A stretch of 39,787 nucleotides of DNA from Hyphomicrobiales bacterium (GTDB taxonomy: Bacteria; Pseudomonadota; Alphaproteobacteria; Rhizobiales; Rhizobiaceae), in contig UEGQ01000019.1 in NCBI GenBank assembly GCA_900466005.1, positions 44,973 to 84,759 on the forward strand. The letters run 5' to 3'. A program made the position numbers and the translations under genes. The notes below the pieces were generated by a model. The model searched no databases. It had not been told where the DNA came from and worked only from the letters and a program-made list of their open reading frames with translations. Shown in pieces: positions 24,828-34,038 of this stretch (position 1 is the stretch's first letter; each line of letters opens with the position of its first letter).

Positions 24828-26194
24828 TGCACTCCATCCGCAGCCGCTTCTTTCTCGTCTCGGTCGCCAGCGTGCTGCTGGCCCTGACGATGGCGAGCCT
24901 CGCCTTCATCGAGCTGTTCAGGACCAATCTCGAACGGCGTGTCGACCAGGAGCTGACCAACCACATCAACAACATCGCCGGCGCCCTTCGGGTGACCGGG
25001 GAAGGCAAGCTGGCACTGCCCAAGACCCCGACCGACCTCCGCTTCCAGATGCCCTATGGCGGGCTCTACTGGCAGGCGGAGGATGACGTTCGCAAGCAGA
25101 CGCTGCGCTCACCTTCGCTGTGGGACTACGTGCTGGCCCTTCCGGTCGATGTCCACGAAAGCGGAGAGATCCACAGATATCACCTGAAGGGACCAGATGA
25201 ATCGGATCTCATCGTCCAGGAGCGCAAGGTGATCCTGACGGCCCCGGGGGGCGAGCGCGAAATACGCATCGCAGCCGCCATCGACGCTGCGGAACTGGCG
25301 AAGGCCGGCGGTGAATTCGCCCGCGACATGCTGCCCTACGCCGCAGCGCTCGCGATCTTCCTGATAGCCGCTTCGCTTGCCCAGTTGACTTTCGGTCTGC
25401 GTCCGATCTCGTCGGTGAGCGAGGGACTGAACCGCATCCGGGAGCGCAAGGCGGATCGGCTGACGGGCCGGTTTCCGGAGGAGCTCCGCCCCGTGGTCGA
25501 AGCCGTCAACCGGCTGCTCGATTCGCAGTCGGAAATCCTCACACGGGCACGCGCCGCCGCCGGCGATCTCGCGCACGGGCTGAAGACACCGCTCACAATT
25601 CTCGCCAATGACGCAGAGACGCTGCGTGAAAAGGGCGAGACCGAACTTGCCCATGAACTCGCCCATATCGCGACCGTCATGCAGGCTCATGTCGACCGCG
25701 AACTGACCCGCAGCCGCCTCGCCGTCAATGCGGAGCTGCATCGTTCCGTCTCCGATCTCCGCAACACCGTCCAGACCATCGTGAGAACGTTGAAACGGAC
25801 ACCGCTCGGCGAGCAACTGGACTGGAGAGTCTCGATACCGCCGGACACGGTGCTCGACGTCGACCCGCATGACCTGCACGAACTGATCGGCAACATCCTC
25901 GAGAATGCATCGAAATGGAGCCGCAACTGGGTCTCGATCCGTCACGTCGAGGCGGGCGGCAAGCTCATGCTCATCGTGGAGGACGACGGTCCCGGGGCCG
26001 ACGCAGAAGGCATAAGCCTGATGACGGAACGTGGGATGCGGCTCGACACGCAGAAGCCGGGTACGGGCCTCGGACTGGCCATCGTCCGCGATATCGCGAC
26101 CGCCTACGAGATCGACTTGCGCATCGAAAACCGTGAGGAAGGCGGGTTGCGGGTGACGCTCGGCTTCGATCCGGCACGCCGCGCTGCAAAATAA
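24827..26194 (+). CDS. Inner-membrane sensor histidine kinase
   Basis: The 455-residue kinase has two membrane helices (about residues 8-28 and 168-190) flanking a periplasmic sensor of about 140 residues. A short linker precedes the HisKA domain with phospho-acceptor His250 in DLAHGLKTPL, and the HATPase domain ends it (N box ILENASKW, G boxes VEDDGPG and GTGLGLAIV). The DLAHGLKTPL form is characteristic of PhoQ/FeuQ-like kinases. It is the partner of the overlapping response regulator. The input could be metal, acid or cell-envelope state, and the upstream PepSY protein may take part. Confidence 0.92.
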   Translation: MHSIRSRFFLVSVASVLLALTMASLAFIELFRTNLERRVDQELTNHINNIAGALRVTGEGKLALPKTPTDLRFQMPYGGLYWQAEDDVRKQTLRSPSLWDYVLALPVDVHESGEIHRYHLKGPDESDLIVQERKVILTAPGGEREIRIAAAIDAAELAKAGGEFARDMLPYAAALAIFLIAASLAQLTFGLRPISSVSEGLNRIRERKADRLTGRFPEELRPVVEAVNRLLDSQSEILTRARAAAGDLAHGLKTPLTILANDAETLREKGETELAHELAHIATVMQAHVDRELTRSRLAVNAELHRSVSDLRNTVQTIVRTLKRTPLGEQLDWRVSIPPDTVLDVDPHDLHELIGNILENASKWSRNWVSIRHVEAGGKLMLIVEDDGPGADAEGISLMTERGMRLDTQKPGTGLGLAIVRDIATAYEIDLRIENREEGGLRVTLGFDPARRAAK

Positions 26195-26454
26195 CTGCTT
26201 GACTTTCCTGGCCGCAAGCCCCACATCCGGTGTGCTTTCACCTTCCGGCCGCCGCGTGAGCGAGCCCAGCGACATCTGAGACGCGAAGAAGGCAAGGCGC
26301 AGAGAGAATGCGGCGATCACCATCGCCGATGCGCTGGAAAGTTCTTCCAACTTACAAGTTCCCAAATCACGCGGGGTTCTTGACGCCAATGCCAACCGGT
26401 TCGCAAACCCGCGATCCGGACGAATGGTTTTGGCGCCCCCGAAAGGCAAATGCT

Positions 26455-27858
26455 TTGACCACTTTCGACGACCTTGGCCTGTCCAAGAAAATCGTGAAGA
26501 CCCTCGGCCATCTCGGCTTCGAGACGCCCACCCCCATCCAGGCCCAGGCCATCCCGATCGTCATGGAAGGCCGCGACCTGATCGGTCTCGCCCAGACCGG
26601 CACCGGCAAGACGGCCGCCTTCGGCCTGCCAATCGTCGAGGCCCTGATGGCCAGCGAGGCGCGGCCACAGTCCCGCTCCACCCGCGTTCTCATCCTCGCA
26701 CCGACCCGCGAACTGGTGAACCAGATCGGCGACAACCTGCGCGCCTTCTGCCAGAAGCTTCCGCTCAAGATCATCCAGGTCGTCGGCGGCGCCTCGATCA
26801 ACAAGCAGCAGTTCCAGCTGGAGCGCGGCACCGACATCCTCGTCGCCACGCCCGGCCGCCTGCTTGACCTGATCAGCCGCGAAGCCGTGACGCTGCGCCA
26901 CGTCAGCCACCTCGTCCTCGACGAAGCCGACCAGATGCTCGACCTCGGCTTCATCCACGATCTTCGCAAGATCGCCAAGATGGTCCCGACGAAGCGCCAG
27001 ACGCTCCTGTTCTCGGCCACCATGCCGAAGACGATCGCCGACCTCTCCGCCCAGTTCCTCTCGAACCCGGCCAAGGTCGAAGTGACCCCGCCCGGCAAGG
27101 CTGCCGACAAGGTCGAACAGCACGTCCATTTCGTCGCCGGGCAGAACGCCAAGACCGAAATGCTGAAGAAGATCCTGACGGAAAATCCGGACGGCCGCTC
27201 GATCGTCTTCCTGCGCACCAAGCACGGTGCGGAAAAGCTGATGAAGCACCTCGACATTACCGGCTATTCCGTCGCCTCGATCCACGGCAACAAGAGCCAG
27301 GGTCAGCGCGAGCGGGCGCTGAAGGGGTTCCGCGACGGCGAGATCAAGACGCTGATCGCCACCGACGTTGCCGCCCGCGGCATCGACATCCCGGCTGTCA
27401 GCCACGTCTTCAACTACGATCTTCCGGAAGTCCCGGACGCCTACGTCCACCGCATCGGCCGTACCGCACGTGCCGGCCGCGACGGCATCGCGATCGCGTT
27501 TTGTGGTCCGGATGAAGGTCGCCTGCTGCGCGACATCGAAAAGCTGATGGGTATCGAGATCGCCGTCGCCTCGGGTGAACCGCCGGCGAACCTTTCCCGC
27601 CCCGTCCGTCCGCAGCGCCGTGGCGGCGCCGGTGGCGGTGGCAACAACCGCAACCACCAGGGTGGCCAGGGCCGCGGCAAGTCCGAAGGCGGCGCCAAGG
27701 CCGACGGTCGCCCCGCCGGCAAGCCGGGCCACCGCAAGGGTGGCAATGGCGGCGGGCAGAACCGCTCCGCCAATGGCAATGGCCAGAACCGCTCCGGTCA
27801 CGGCCAAGGCCGTCCGGCCCGCTCGGACACGGCTGGCGGACGTCGCCGCGAAGCCTGA
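26455..27858 (+). CDS. rhlE: DEAD-box RNA helicase, RhlE-like
   Basis: The 467-residue helicase unwinds RNA duplexes in ribosome assembly and RNA decay, often during cold stress. Motifs follow in order: Q motif (ETPTPIQ), Walker A AQTGTGKT near residue 46, PTREL, DEAD near 156, SAT, and HRIGRTARAG. The C-terminal tail after about residue 385 is rich in Gly, Arg, Asn and Gln, as in RhlE proteins, and likely binds RNA. The start is TTG at 26455 (TTFDDLGLSKKIV) with GAAAGG upstream; a longer opening to 26308 lacks family similarity. The 260-nt leader may carry regulation but I see no defined site. Confidence 0.93.
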   Translation: MTTFDDLGLSKKIVKTLGHLGFETPTPIQAQAIPIVMEGRDLIGLAQTGTGKTAAFGLPIVEALMASEARPQSRSTRVLILAPTRELVNQIGDNLRAFCQKLPLKIIQVVGGASINKQQFQLERGTDILVATPGRLLDLISREAVTLRHVSHLVLDEADQMLDLGFIHDLRKIAKMVPTKRQTLLFSATMPKTIADLSAQFLSNPAKVEVTPPGKAADKVEQHVHFVAGQNAKTEMLKKILTENPDGRSIVFLRTKHGAEKLMKHLDITGYSVASIHGNKSQGQRERALKGFRDGEIKTLIATDVAARGIDIPAVSHVFNYDLPEVPDAYVHRIGRTARAGRDGIAIAFCGPDEGRLLRDIEKLMGIEIAVASGEPPANLSRPVRPQRRGGAGGGGNNRNHQGGQGRGKSEGGAKADGRPAGKPGHRKGGNGGGQNRSANGNGQNRSGHGQGRPARSDTAGGRRREA

Positions 27859-27868
27859 TTTCTTCAAC

Positions 27869-27896
27869 GAGGCGGCGGGTCTTGATCCGCCGCCTC
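27869..27896. terminator. Bidirectional terminator between rhlE and SDR gene
   Basis: GAGGCGGCGG-GTCTTGAT-CCGCCGCCTC is a perfect 10-bp stem between two convergent genes, 11 nt after the helicase stop. The downstream tail is CT-rich on the plus strand and T-containing on the minus strand, so it can serve both genes. Confidence 0.7.
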
Positions 27897-27904
27897 GCCT
27901 CTTC

Positions 27905-28648
27905 TCACTTCACTGCTGCGTTACCCCCGTCAGCATAGAGCGCCGAACCGGTGACGAAGCTCGCCATCGGGCCCGCAAGAAACAGGGCCGCCGCGGCGAT
28001 TTCCTCCGGATCGGCGATCCGCTTCATCGCATGCAGGCCGGCCGCCCATTCCTTCTGCGCCGCATCGCCGGCAAGCGGCGTGTCGACACCGCCCGGCAGC
28101 AGGGCATTGCAGCGGATGCCGCTTCCGCCGTAATCGGCCGTGATTCCCTTGACCAGTCCCATCAGTGCCGCCTTCGACGTGCCGTAAGCCGCCATGCCGG
28201 GGATGCCGACGCTCGTGCCGACGAATGACGACGTGAAGACGATGGAACCGCCACCCGTCGCGAGCATGGCGCGAATTTGCGCCCTCGCACCGAGGAACGC
28301 ACCGGTCAGGTTGATGGCAAGAGTGTCCTGCCATTCCTTGAGCGAGACATCGGCGAGCGGTTTGTAAGGCCCGACCGTGCCGGCATTGTTGACGGCGATG
28401 TCGAGCCGGCCGAAGTTCTCGAAGGCCGCATCGACCATTCGCCGATGGGTTTCCTCGTCGGATACATCACCCGCGACGGCAATGACCCTTGCGCCCATCG
28501 CCGCGATTTCGTCGGCGAGACGGGAAAGGGCTTCTTCCCCCCGCGCGTTGACGACGAGCGCGGCCCCTTCCTTCGCGAAACGCAAGGCCGTCGCGCGCCC
28601 GATCCCGCTCGATGCTCCGGTGATGATGGCGATCTTGTCTTGCAGCAT
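27905..28648 (-). CDS. Short-chain dehydrogenase/reductase
   Basis: The 247-residue enzyme has the Rossmann signature ITGASSGIGRATALRF near residue 10, the NNAG motif (AVNNAGTVG), and the catalytic Ser/Tyr/Lys group with FTSSF and YGTSKAAL. This fits NAD(P)H-dependent SDR oxidoreductases of the classical group; substrate is unknown. ATG 28648 has AGGAGAGAGG upstream. It follows the EamA gene by 40 nt on the same strand and could share its transcript. Confidence 0.88.
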   Translation of the reverse strand: MLQDKIAIITGASSGIGRATALRFAKEGAALVVNARGEEALSRLADEIAAMGARVIAVAGDVSDEETHRRMVDAAFENFGRLDIAVNNAGTVGPYKPLADVSLKEWQDTLAINLTGAFLGARAQIRAMLATGGGSIVFTSSFVGTSVGIPGMAAYGTSKAALMGLVKGITADYGGSGIRCNALLPGGVDTPLAGDAAQKEWAAGLHAMKRIADPEEIAAAALFLAGPMASFVTGSALYADGGNAAVK

Positions 28649-28688
28649 GAACCTCTCTCCTTTTGTTGAGGGAGGCCTTGCGTAACCA

Positions 28689-29594
28689 TCACGGCCGAGC
28701 GCCGACACCCGATTCCGGACGTGGCCGCGCGCTTCTGTTGGTGAGATAGACGCCGACGACTGCCAGCGCCGTTCCGCCCATCATCCAGACGGTCAGTTGC
28801 TCGCCGAAGGCAATCGCCGCCTCGACGGCGGCAAGCGGCGGGACGAGATAGATGAGCGAGGCGGCCTTCGACACATCCCCGCGGCGGATCAGATAGAGGA
28901 GCAGCATCACCGCTCCCATCGAGATTCCGAGCACCGCCCAGCCGAGCGTCGCGAAGAGACCGAGGCTCCATTCGATCCGCATGTCCTCGATCAGGTAGGC
29001 GGCGGGCAGCGTGACGATGAGCGCCCCGACATATTGCAGCGTGGCGACCGTGCGGATGTCGCCCTCATGCAGGTAGCGCTTCTGGTAGATCGTGCCGCCG
29101 CTGACGAAAGCCATGCCGATGATGTTGACCGCGACCGCGAAGGCGGGGATGGCGGCCGCGTCGACGGCAAAGACTTTCGGCAGCACCGCAATCGCGATGC
29201 CGACGAAACCGAGCAGGAGCCCGAACCGCTGCGACGGACTGAGCCGCTCGCCGACGAGACGGGTCGCCGCGATGCCGGTCATCAGCGGCTGGAGGCCGGC
29301 GATGATGCCGGAAATCGCCGCCGGCACGCCCTGCCCGATCGCCCACCATACGGCGCCGAGATAGAGACCGTGAAGAAGAATGCCGGAAACCAGCGCATGG
29401 AAGAAAGCCGCCGGCGTCTTCGGCCATGCGGCACCGGTCGAACGGCAGACCATGTAGAAAAGCGCCGCAGCCACCGCATAGCGCAGTGCAAGGAAGGTCA
29501 GCGGATCGGCAAACCGGTCGGCGAACTTCGCGACCACCCAGCCCGTCGACCAGAGAAACACGAAGAAGATGGGCGCAAGGCGGGCAAGTGTCAC
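28689..29594 (-). CDS. EamA/DMT-family transporter
   Basis: The 301-residue protein has about ten hydrophobic helices in two homologous halves, the pattern of the drug/metabolite transporter superfamily. The first half begins LARLAPIFFVFLWSTGWVVAKF and the second near NIIGMAFVSGGTIYQKRY. Substrates of such exporters include amino acids, riboflavin and drugs; none can be assigned here. Translation starts at GTG 29594 with GGAGAG about 6 nt upstream. It appears to be the first gene of an EamA-SDR unit. Confidence 0.85.
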   Translation of the reverse strand: MTLARLAPIFFVFLWSTGWVVAKFADRFADPLTFLALRYAVAAALFYMVCRSTGAAWPKTPAAFFHALVSGILLHGLYLGAVWWAIGQGVPAAISGIIAGLQPLMTGIAATRLVGERLSPSQRFGLLLGFVGIAIAVLPKVFAVDAAAIPAFAVAVNIIGMAFVSGGTIYQKRYLHEGDIRTVATLQYVGALIVTLPAAYLIEDMRIEWSLGLFATLGWAVLGISMGAVMLLLYLIRRGDVSKAASLIYLVPPLAAVEAAIAFGEQLTVWMMGGTALAVVGVYLTNRSARPRPESGVGARP

Positions 29595-29938
29595 GGGTCT
29601 CTCCGGATCGGGAGACTACGGGTTAGCGGGCGGAAGGGGCAAGCTCAACGGAGTTTTGTTGATCGCTGTCATCAATTCCGCTGATCGGCAGAAATGCCCA
29701 AAAGTTGCGCACCCACAAATGCCCAAATTTCAGGCAGCGGAGAGCATATCCAGGCCGCAACCCTTCGTCGCGCTGCCCGGATCCGGACGCCTGCCCTGAA
29801 TATTCGCCGAAAAGCGCAAGCGATGTCGCGCAGCGAACGGAGAACGACCACCGTAAAAAGTAGGTATTCCCGATTGTGCACGCTTCTTGCATCGTTGAAG
29901 ATGCTGTTGCGGAACGAAGAACGACAAAGGGGGGCGCA
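29595..29938. other. Intergenic region upstream of the ATP-grasp operon
   Basis: This 344-nt stretch separates two divergent transcripts (EamA leftward, ATP-grasp trio rightward). It is somewhat AT-richer near the middle. It holds a small hairpin GCATC-GTTGAA-GATGC (29889-29904) 35 nt before the TTG start. I see no gene or confident promoter hexamers. Confidence 0.6.
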
Positions 29939-31348
29939 TTGACGTTCGATGAAATGCTGACCGCGGACAAGGATCCGCGGACGCCGTACCGGACCTACCA
30001 CGAGTGGTACTCCGGACAGGATCCGGCGAGGCTGGTGGCGAAGTCCAGGGACGCGGAAAACATCTTCCGCAAGACCGGCATCACCTTCGCCGTCTACGGC
30101 CACGCCGATTCCTCTGAGAAGCTGATCCCCTTCGACATCATTCCGCGCATCATTTCCGGCCGGGAATGGCGCCGTCTCGCCCAGGGCATCGAGCAGCGCG
30201 TGCTGGCGCTCAACGCCTTTCTCGACGACATCTACCACAAGCAGGAGATCGTTCGCGCCGGCCGCATTCCCGCCCGGCTCATAGAGCGGAACGAGGCCTT
30301 CCTGCCGGAGATGATCGGTTTCCGCCCGCCGGGCGGCGTCTACACCCACATCGTCGGCACCGACATCGTGCGCACCGGTGAGGACCAGTTCTACGTGCTG
30401 GAGGACAATGCCCGCACGCCCTCCGGCGTCAGCTACATGCTGGAGAACCGGGAAACCATGATGCAGATGTTCCCCGAGCTCTTCCAGCTCAACAAGGTCC
30501 GACGCGTCGAGGACTACCCGCACCTGCTGCGCCAGAGCCTCGCCTCGCTCGCCCCGCCCGGATGCAAGGGCAAGCCGCGCGTCGCCGTCCTCACGCCGGG
30601 CATCTACAATTCCGCCTACTACGAGCATTCCTTCCTGGCCGACATGATGGGCGTCGAGCTCGTCGAGAGCTCGGACCTGCGCGTCATTGACGGAAAGGTG
30701 AAGATGCGCACCACCCGCGGCTACGAGGCGATCGACGTGCTCTATCGCCGCGTCGACGACGACTTCCTCGATCCGTTGACGTTCCGGCCGGATTCCTGCC
30801 TCGGGGTTGCGGGGATCATGGACGTCTACCGCGCCGGCAACATCACGATCGCCAACGCGCCCGGCACCGGGATTGCCGACGACAAGGCGATCTATTCCTA
30901 CATGCCGGAGATCGTCGAGTTCTACACCGGCCGCAAGGCGCTTCTCCAAAACGTGCCGACCTGGCGCTGCTCAGAGCCCGACAGCCTGAAATACGTGCTG
31001 GAGCATCTCGAGGAACTGGTCGTCAAGGAGGTCCACGGCTCCGGCGGTTACGGCATGCTGGTCGGGCCCGCCGCGTCCAGGAAGGAGCGGGCCGCCTTCG
31101 CCGCCAAGCTCCGGGCGCAGCCCTCGAACTACATCGCCCAGCCGACGCTTTCGCTTTCCACCGTGCCGATCTTCGTCAACAAGGGCATGGCGCCGCGCCA
31201 TGTCGACCTGCGGCCCTACGTGCTCGTCTCCGACAAGGTGCAGATCATTCCCGGCGGGCTGACGCGCGTGGCGCTGAAGCAGGGATCGCTCGTCGTCAAT
31301 TCCAGCCAGGGCGGCGGCACCAAGGACACCTGGGTTCTGGAGGACTGA
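29939..31348 (+). CDS. Circularly permuted type 2 ATP-grasp protein
   Basis: The 469-residue protein belongs to the circularly permuted ATP-grasp group (DUF404/DUF407), predicted to form amide bonds on peptides. Visible signatures include FDIIPRIISGREW, ALNAFLDDIYH, VLEDNARTPSGVSYM, PNN-like IANAPGTGIADDKAIYSY, and VVKEVHGSGGYGM. TTG 29939 (LTFDEM) with an upstream AAAGGGGGG site fits the family N-terminus MTFDEM; an ATG at 29876 lacks similarity. It heads an operon with the alpha-E and transglutaminase genes (4-nt and about 20-nt gaps), a recurrent set whose substrate peptide is not known. Confidence 0.92.
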   Translation: MTFDEMLTADKDPRTPYRTYHEWYSGQDPARLVAKSRDAENIFRKTGITFAVYGHADSSEKLIPFDIIPRIISGREWRRLAQGIEQRVLALNAFLDDIYHKQEIVRAGRIPARLIERNEAFLPEMIGFRPPGGVYTHIVGTDIVRTGEDQFYVLEDNARTPSGVSYMLENRETMMQMFPELFQLNKVRRVEDYPHLLRQSLASLAPPGCKGKPRVAVLTPGIYNSAYYEHSFLADMMGVELVESSDLRVIDGKVKMRTTRGYEAIDVLYRRVDDDFLDPLTFRPDSCLGVAGIMDVYRAGNITIANAPGTGIADDKAIYSYMPEIVEFYTGRKALLQNVPTWRCSEPDSLKYVLEHLEELVVKEVHGSGGYGMLVGPAASRKERAAFAAKLRAQPSNYIAQPTLSLSTVPIFVNKGMAPRHVDLRPYVLVSDKVQIIPGGLTRVALKQGSLVVNSSQGGGTKDTWVLED

Positions 31349-31352
31349 CGGA

Positions 31353-32294
31353 ATGCTCGGAAGAACTGCCAACGGCCTTTACTGGATGTTCCGCTACATC
31401 GAACGGGCGGAAAACGTCGCCCGCCTCGTCGATGCCGGCCTCAGGGTTTCGCTCACCCGCAACAGTGCCTCCGAAGAGGACTGGGATGCGGTGTTGCACA
31501 GCGCCGGCGTGCGCGACGCCTTCGGCGCCGGGCGCGACAGGTTGACCGCGGCCGACGCGATCGATTTCATGCTGCGCGATCCGGCCAATCCCTCGAGCGT
31601 CGCCTCCTCGATCGACGCGGCCCGCAACAATGCCCGCATGGTGCGCACGGCGCTGACCCGCGAGACGTGGGAGGCGACCAACGAGTGCTGGATCAGCCTC
31701 CGGCAGACGCTTGCCCGCCGGCTGAAACCGGCCGACCTCCCCGAGGCGATCGACGCGATCAAGAACCGGACCGGCCTGATCCGCGGTGCCTTCCACGGGT
31801 CGATGCTGAGGAACGAGATCTACAACTTCGCACGCATCGGCACCTTCATCGAGCGGGCGGACAATACGAGCCGCATCCTCGACGTGAAGTACTACGTGCT
31901 GCTGCCGGCGGTGAGCCATGTCGGCTCCTCGCTCGACAACATGCAGTGGGAATCGATCCTGCGCTCGGTCTCGGCCCACCGGTCCTACCGCTGGGTCTAC
32001 GACGGCGATCACCGCGCCGCCAACATTGCCGACTTCCTGATCCTCAACGTGCAGATGCCGCGTTCGCTCGCCTATTCTTACGAGAAGATCACCAGCAATC
32101 TCGACTATATCGCCCGCGACTACGGCGAGCGGCTGCCGGCTCACGACACGGCCGAGGACGTGCGCCGGAGCCTGCGCTCGACCTCCGTCGCCGAGATCAT
32201 GGATCAGGGACTGCACGAGTTCCTCGGCAATTTCGTCGCCCGCAACAACCAGCTCGGGCGGGAGATCTCCGACGGGTACCGGTTCTACAGCTAA
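31353..32294 (+). CDS. Alpha-E domain protein (DUF403)
   Basis: The 313-residue all-alpha protein starts MLGRTANGLYWMFRYIERAENVAR, the typical N-terminus of alpha-E proteins. Further conserved acidic helices follow (NFARIGTFIERADNTSRI). It accompanies the circularly permuted ATP-grasp enzyme throughout bacteria and is assumed to form part of the ligase complex. GGAGG in the end of the preceding gene serves as ribosome site. No enzyme activity is known to me. Confidence 0.92.
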   Translation: MLGRTANGLYWMFRYIERAENVARLVDAGLRVSLTRNSASEEDWDAVLHSAGVRDAFGAGRDRLTAADAIDFMLRDPANPSSVASSIDAARNNARMVRTALTRETWEATNECWISLRQTLARRLKPADLPEAIDAIKNRTGLIRGAFHGSMLRNEIYNFARIGTFIERADNTSRILDVKYYVLLPAVSHVGSSLDNMQWESILRSVSAHRSYRWVYDGDHRAANIADFLILNVQMPRSLAYSYEKITSNLDYIARDYGERLPAHDTAEDVRRSLRSTSVAEIMDQGLHEFLGNFVARNNQLGREISDGYRFYS

Positions 32295-32315
32295 TTCGAA
32301 CGGATGGAACGCGCC

Positions 32316-33134
32316 ATGCGGCTGAAGATCACCCACACGACCGAATACCGCTACGACCAGCCGGTCTCCTACTCGCTGCAAAGGCTGCGGCTCACCCCGC
32401 AGACCTCGCCCGGCCAGACGGTCCTCTCCTGGCAGGTCGCCGTCGACGGTGCGGCGGTCGAGGCCGGCTACGACGATCACTTCGGCAATCGCGTGCAGCT
32501 CGTCGCCGGCGAAGGCGGCAGCAGCCGCCTCCATATCGTCGCTTCCGGCGAGGTCGACACGAAGGACCGGACCGGCGTCTTCGGCCCGCATACCGGCGAC
32601 ACGCCGCTCTGGCTCTTCCTGCGCGACACGCCGCGCACCAAGGGGGGCAAGCAGGTGCGCGAGCTCGCCCGCGGCCTCCCCGAGGACGATCCGCTCGCCC
32701 GCATGCATGCGCTGATGAACGCCATCCACGACAGCGTCAGCTACCAGCCGGGAATGACCGGCACGGAGACGACCGCCGAAGAGGCGCTGAAGGCCGGCCA
32801 CGGCGTCTGCCAGGACCATGCCCACATCTTCATCGCCGCGGCGCGGGTCCTCGACATCCCCGCCCGCTACGTCTCCGGCTATCTGATGATGGACGGACAG
32901 GAGGAGCAGACGGCGACCCACGCCTGGGCGGAAGTGCATCTGCCGGGGCTCGGCTGGGTCGGCTTCGATGCGGCAAACCGCGTCTGCCCGGATTCCCGCT
33001 ACGTGCGGATCGCCTCCGGCCTCTGCTATGCGGACGCCGCGCCGGTCTCCGGCATGCGGATCGGCCCGGCGGGGGAAAACCTCTCGGTCGCCGTCGTCGT
33101 CAGGCGCCAGGAGCAGGCCCAGAGCCAGAACTGA
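32316..33134 (+). CDS. Transglutaminase-like cysteine peptidase-fold protein
   Basis: The 272-residue protein has the bacterial transglutaminase N-terminal domain (MRLKITHTTEYRYDQPV) and a transglutaminase core with the catalytic triad Cys165 (GHGVCQDHAHI), His in ATHAWAEVHLPGLGW, and Asp in FDAANR. It belongs to the ATP-grasp/alpha-E operon and may process the peptide amide product. ATG 32316 is chosen as the family start; ATG 32304 is a possible alternative. Its 3' end overlaps the convergent LysR gene by 35 nt. The proteasome-type hydrolase often found next in such operons is absent here. Confidence 0.9.
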   Translation: MRLKITHTTEYRYDQPVSYSLQRLRLTPQTSPGQTVLSWQVAVDGAAVEAGYDDHFGNRVQLVAGEGGSSRLHIVASGEVDTKDRTGVFGPHTGDTPLWLFLRDTPRTKGGKQVRELARGLPEDDPLARMHALMNAIHDSVSYQPGMTGTETTAEEALKAGHGVCQDHAHIFIAAARVLDIPARYVSGYLMMDGQEEQTATHAWAEVHLPGLGWVGFDAANRVCPDSRYVRIASGLCYADAAPVSGMRIGPAGENLSVAVVVRRQEQAQSQN

Positions 33135-33990
33135 GGGCGCCGAAGGCCGGATCGGCGCGGACGAGTTCGACGAGCCAGTCGAGAACGGCCCGGACGCGCG
33201 GCGTGCGGCGCAGATCTTCGTGCACCACGAGCCACAGCTCCCTCGCGGGTGTCTGCAGCCGGCTCGGCAGGCGGGCCAGTGACGTGTGCATCCGCGCGAC
33301 ATAGTCCGGCAACAGGGCCACGCCGGCCCCGCCGGCCGCCGCGGCGGCCTGGCTTGCGGCGTCGTTGCTGCGCAGGACGAAGGCACGACCGCCGAGCCGG
33401 GCCTGCAGCCAGGCTTGCTGCGGCAACGGCTCTTCGCCGTCGTCATAGCCGATAAAGTCCCACTCCGCCTCCGGGCGATCGTAGAACGCCGCCGCATAGA
33501 AGGAGAACCGCACCTCCCCGAGCTTACGGACCACAAGTCCCTGCGAGGCCGGACGCGAGAGCCGCAGGGCGATGTCGGCGTCCAGTCGGTTCAGGTTCGC
33601 GAAGGTCTTTTCCCCGATCAGGCTGAGGACGATGCCGGGATGACGCCCGCGAAACGCCGCTACCTCCGGGGCGAGAACGGCAAGGGTCAGCGACGGCGGC
33701 GCCGAAATGCGGACGGCACCGCGGACATCCGCGGCGGCGCCGCTTGCCACCCGCGCGACCCTGGCCAGGGCTTCCTCGACGTCGCCGCCGAGCTCGGCAA
33801 GGCGCTCGCCCTCTGCCGTCAGGTGCACGGAACGCGGCAGCCGGTGAACGAGCCGGACATTCAGGTCCGCCTCGAGAGCGGCGACGCGACGGCCGACGGT
33901 CGTATGGTCGAGCTTCAGGAGATCGGCGGCGCGCGACAGGCTGCCCGCCCGCGCCAGCACCAGGAAAATGCGGTAATCATCCCAGTTCAT
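33100..33990 (-). CDS. LysR-family transcriptional regulator
   Basis: The 296-residue regulator has an N-terminal helix-turn-helix (DDYRIFLVLARAGSLSRAADLLKLDHTTVGRRVAALE, about residues 3-40) and a shortened substrate-binding-like domain with RLSRPASQGLVVRKLGEV. ATG 33990 is chosen on family grounds. It is divergent from a quinone oxidoreductase gene, and 100 nt of palindrome-rich DNA lie between them. This is the classic LysR arrangement, so the oxidoreductase is the likely target. Confidence 0.88.
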   Translation of the reverse strand: MNWDDYRIFLVLARAGSLSRAADLLKLDHTTVGRRVAALEADLNVRLVHRLPRSVHLTAEGERLAELGGDVEEALARVARVASGAAADVRGAVRISAPPSLTLAVLAPEVAAFRGRHPGIVLSLIGEKTFANLNRLDADIALRLSRPASQGLVVRKLGEVRFSFYAAAFYDRPEAEWDFIGYDDGEEPLPQQAWLQARLGGRAFVLRSNDAASQAAAAAGGAGVALLPDYVARMHTSLARLPSRLQTPARELWLVVHEDLRRTPRVRAVLDWLVELVRADPAFGALSSGSGPAPGA

Positions 33991-33991
33991 A

Positions 33992-34038
33992 TGTGCAAAT
34001 ATCCACAAATTGCCTGCATATTTCTGCAATATTGCACA
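33992..34038. promoter_or_regulatory. Nested palindromes in the LysR-oxidoreductase intergenic region
   Basis: An outer inverted repeat TGTGCAA (33992-33998) / TTGCACA (34032-34038) encloses an inner one, ATTGC (34009-34013) / GCAAT (34026-34030). The segment is AT-rich and lies within the LysR 5' region, 53 nt before the oxidoreductase start. Binding by the adjacent LysR regulator to repress both promoters is likely. Confidence 0.65.

Noticed and set aside
26308..26454. N-terminal extension of the DEAD-box helicase
   Set aside because: The 49 extra residues have no helicase similarity and no ribosome site; TTG 26455 has one.
31296..33536. 746-codon minus-strand open frame across alpha-E and transglutaminase genes
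   Set aside because: Antisense shadow; the plus strand codes for well-recognised proteins over the same span.
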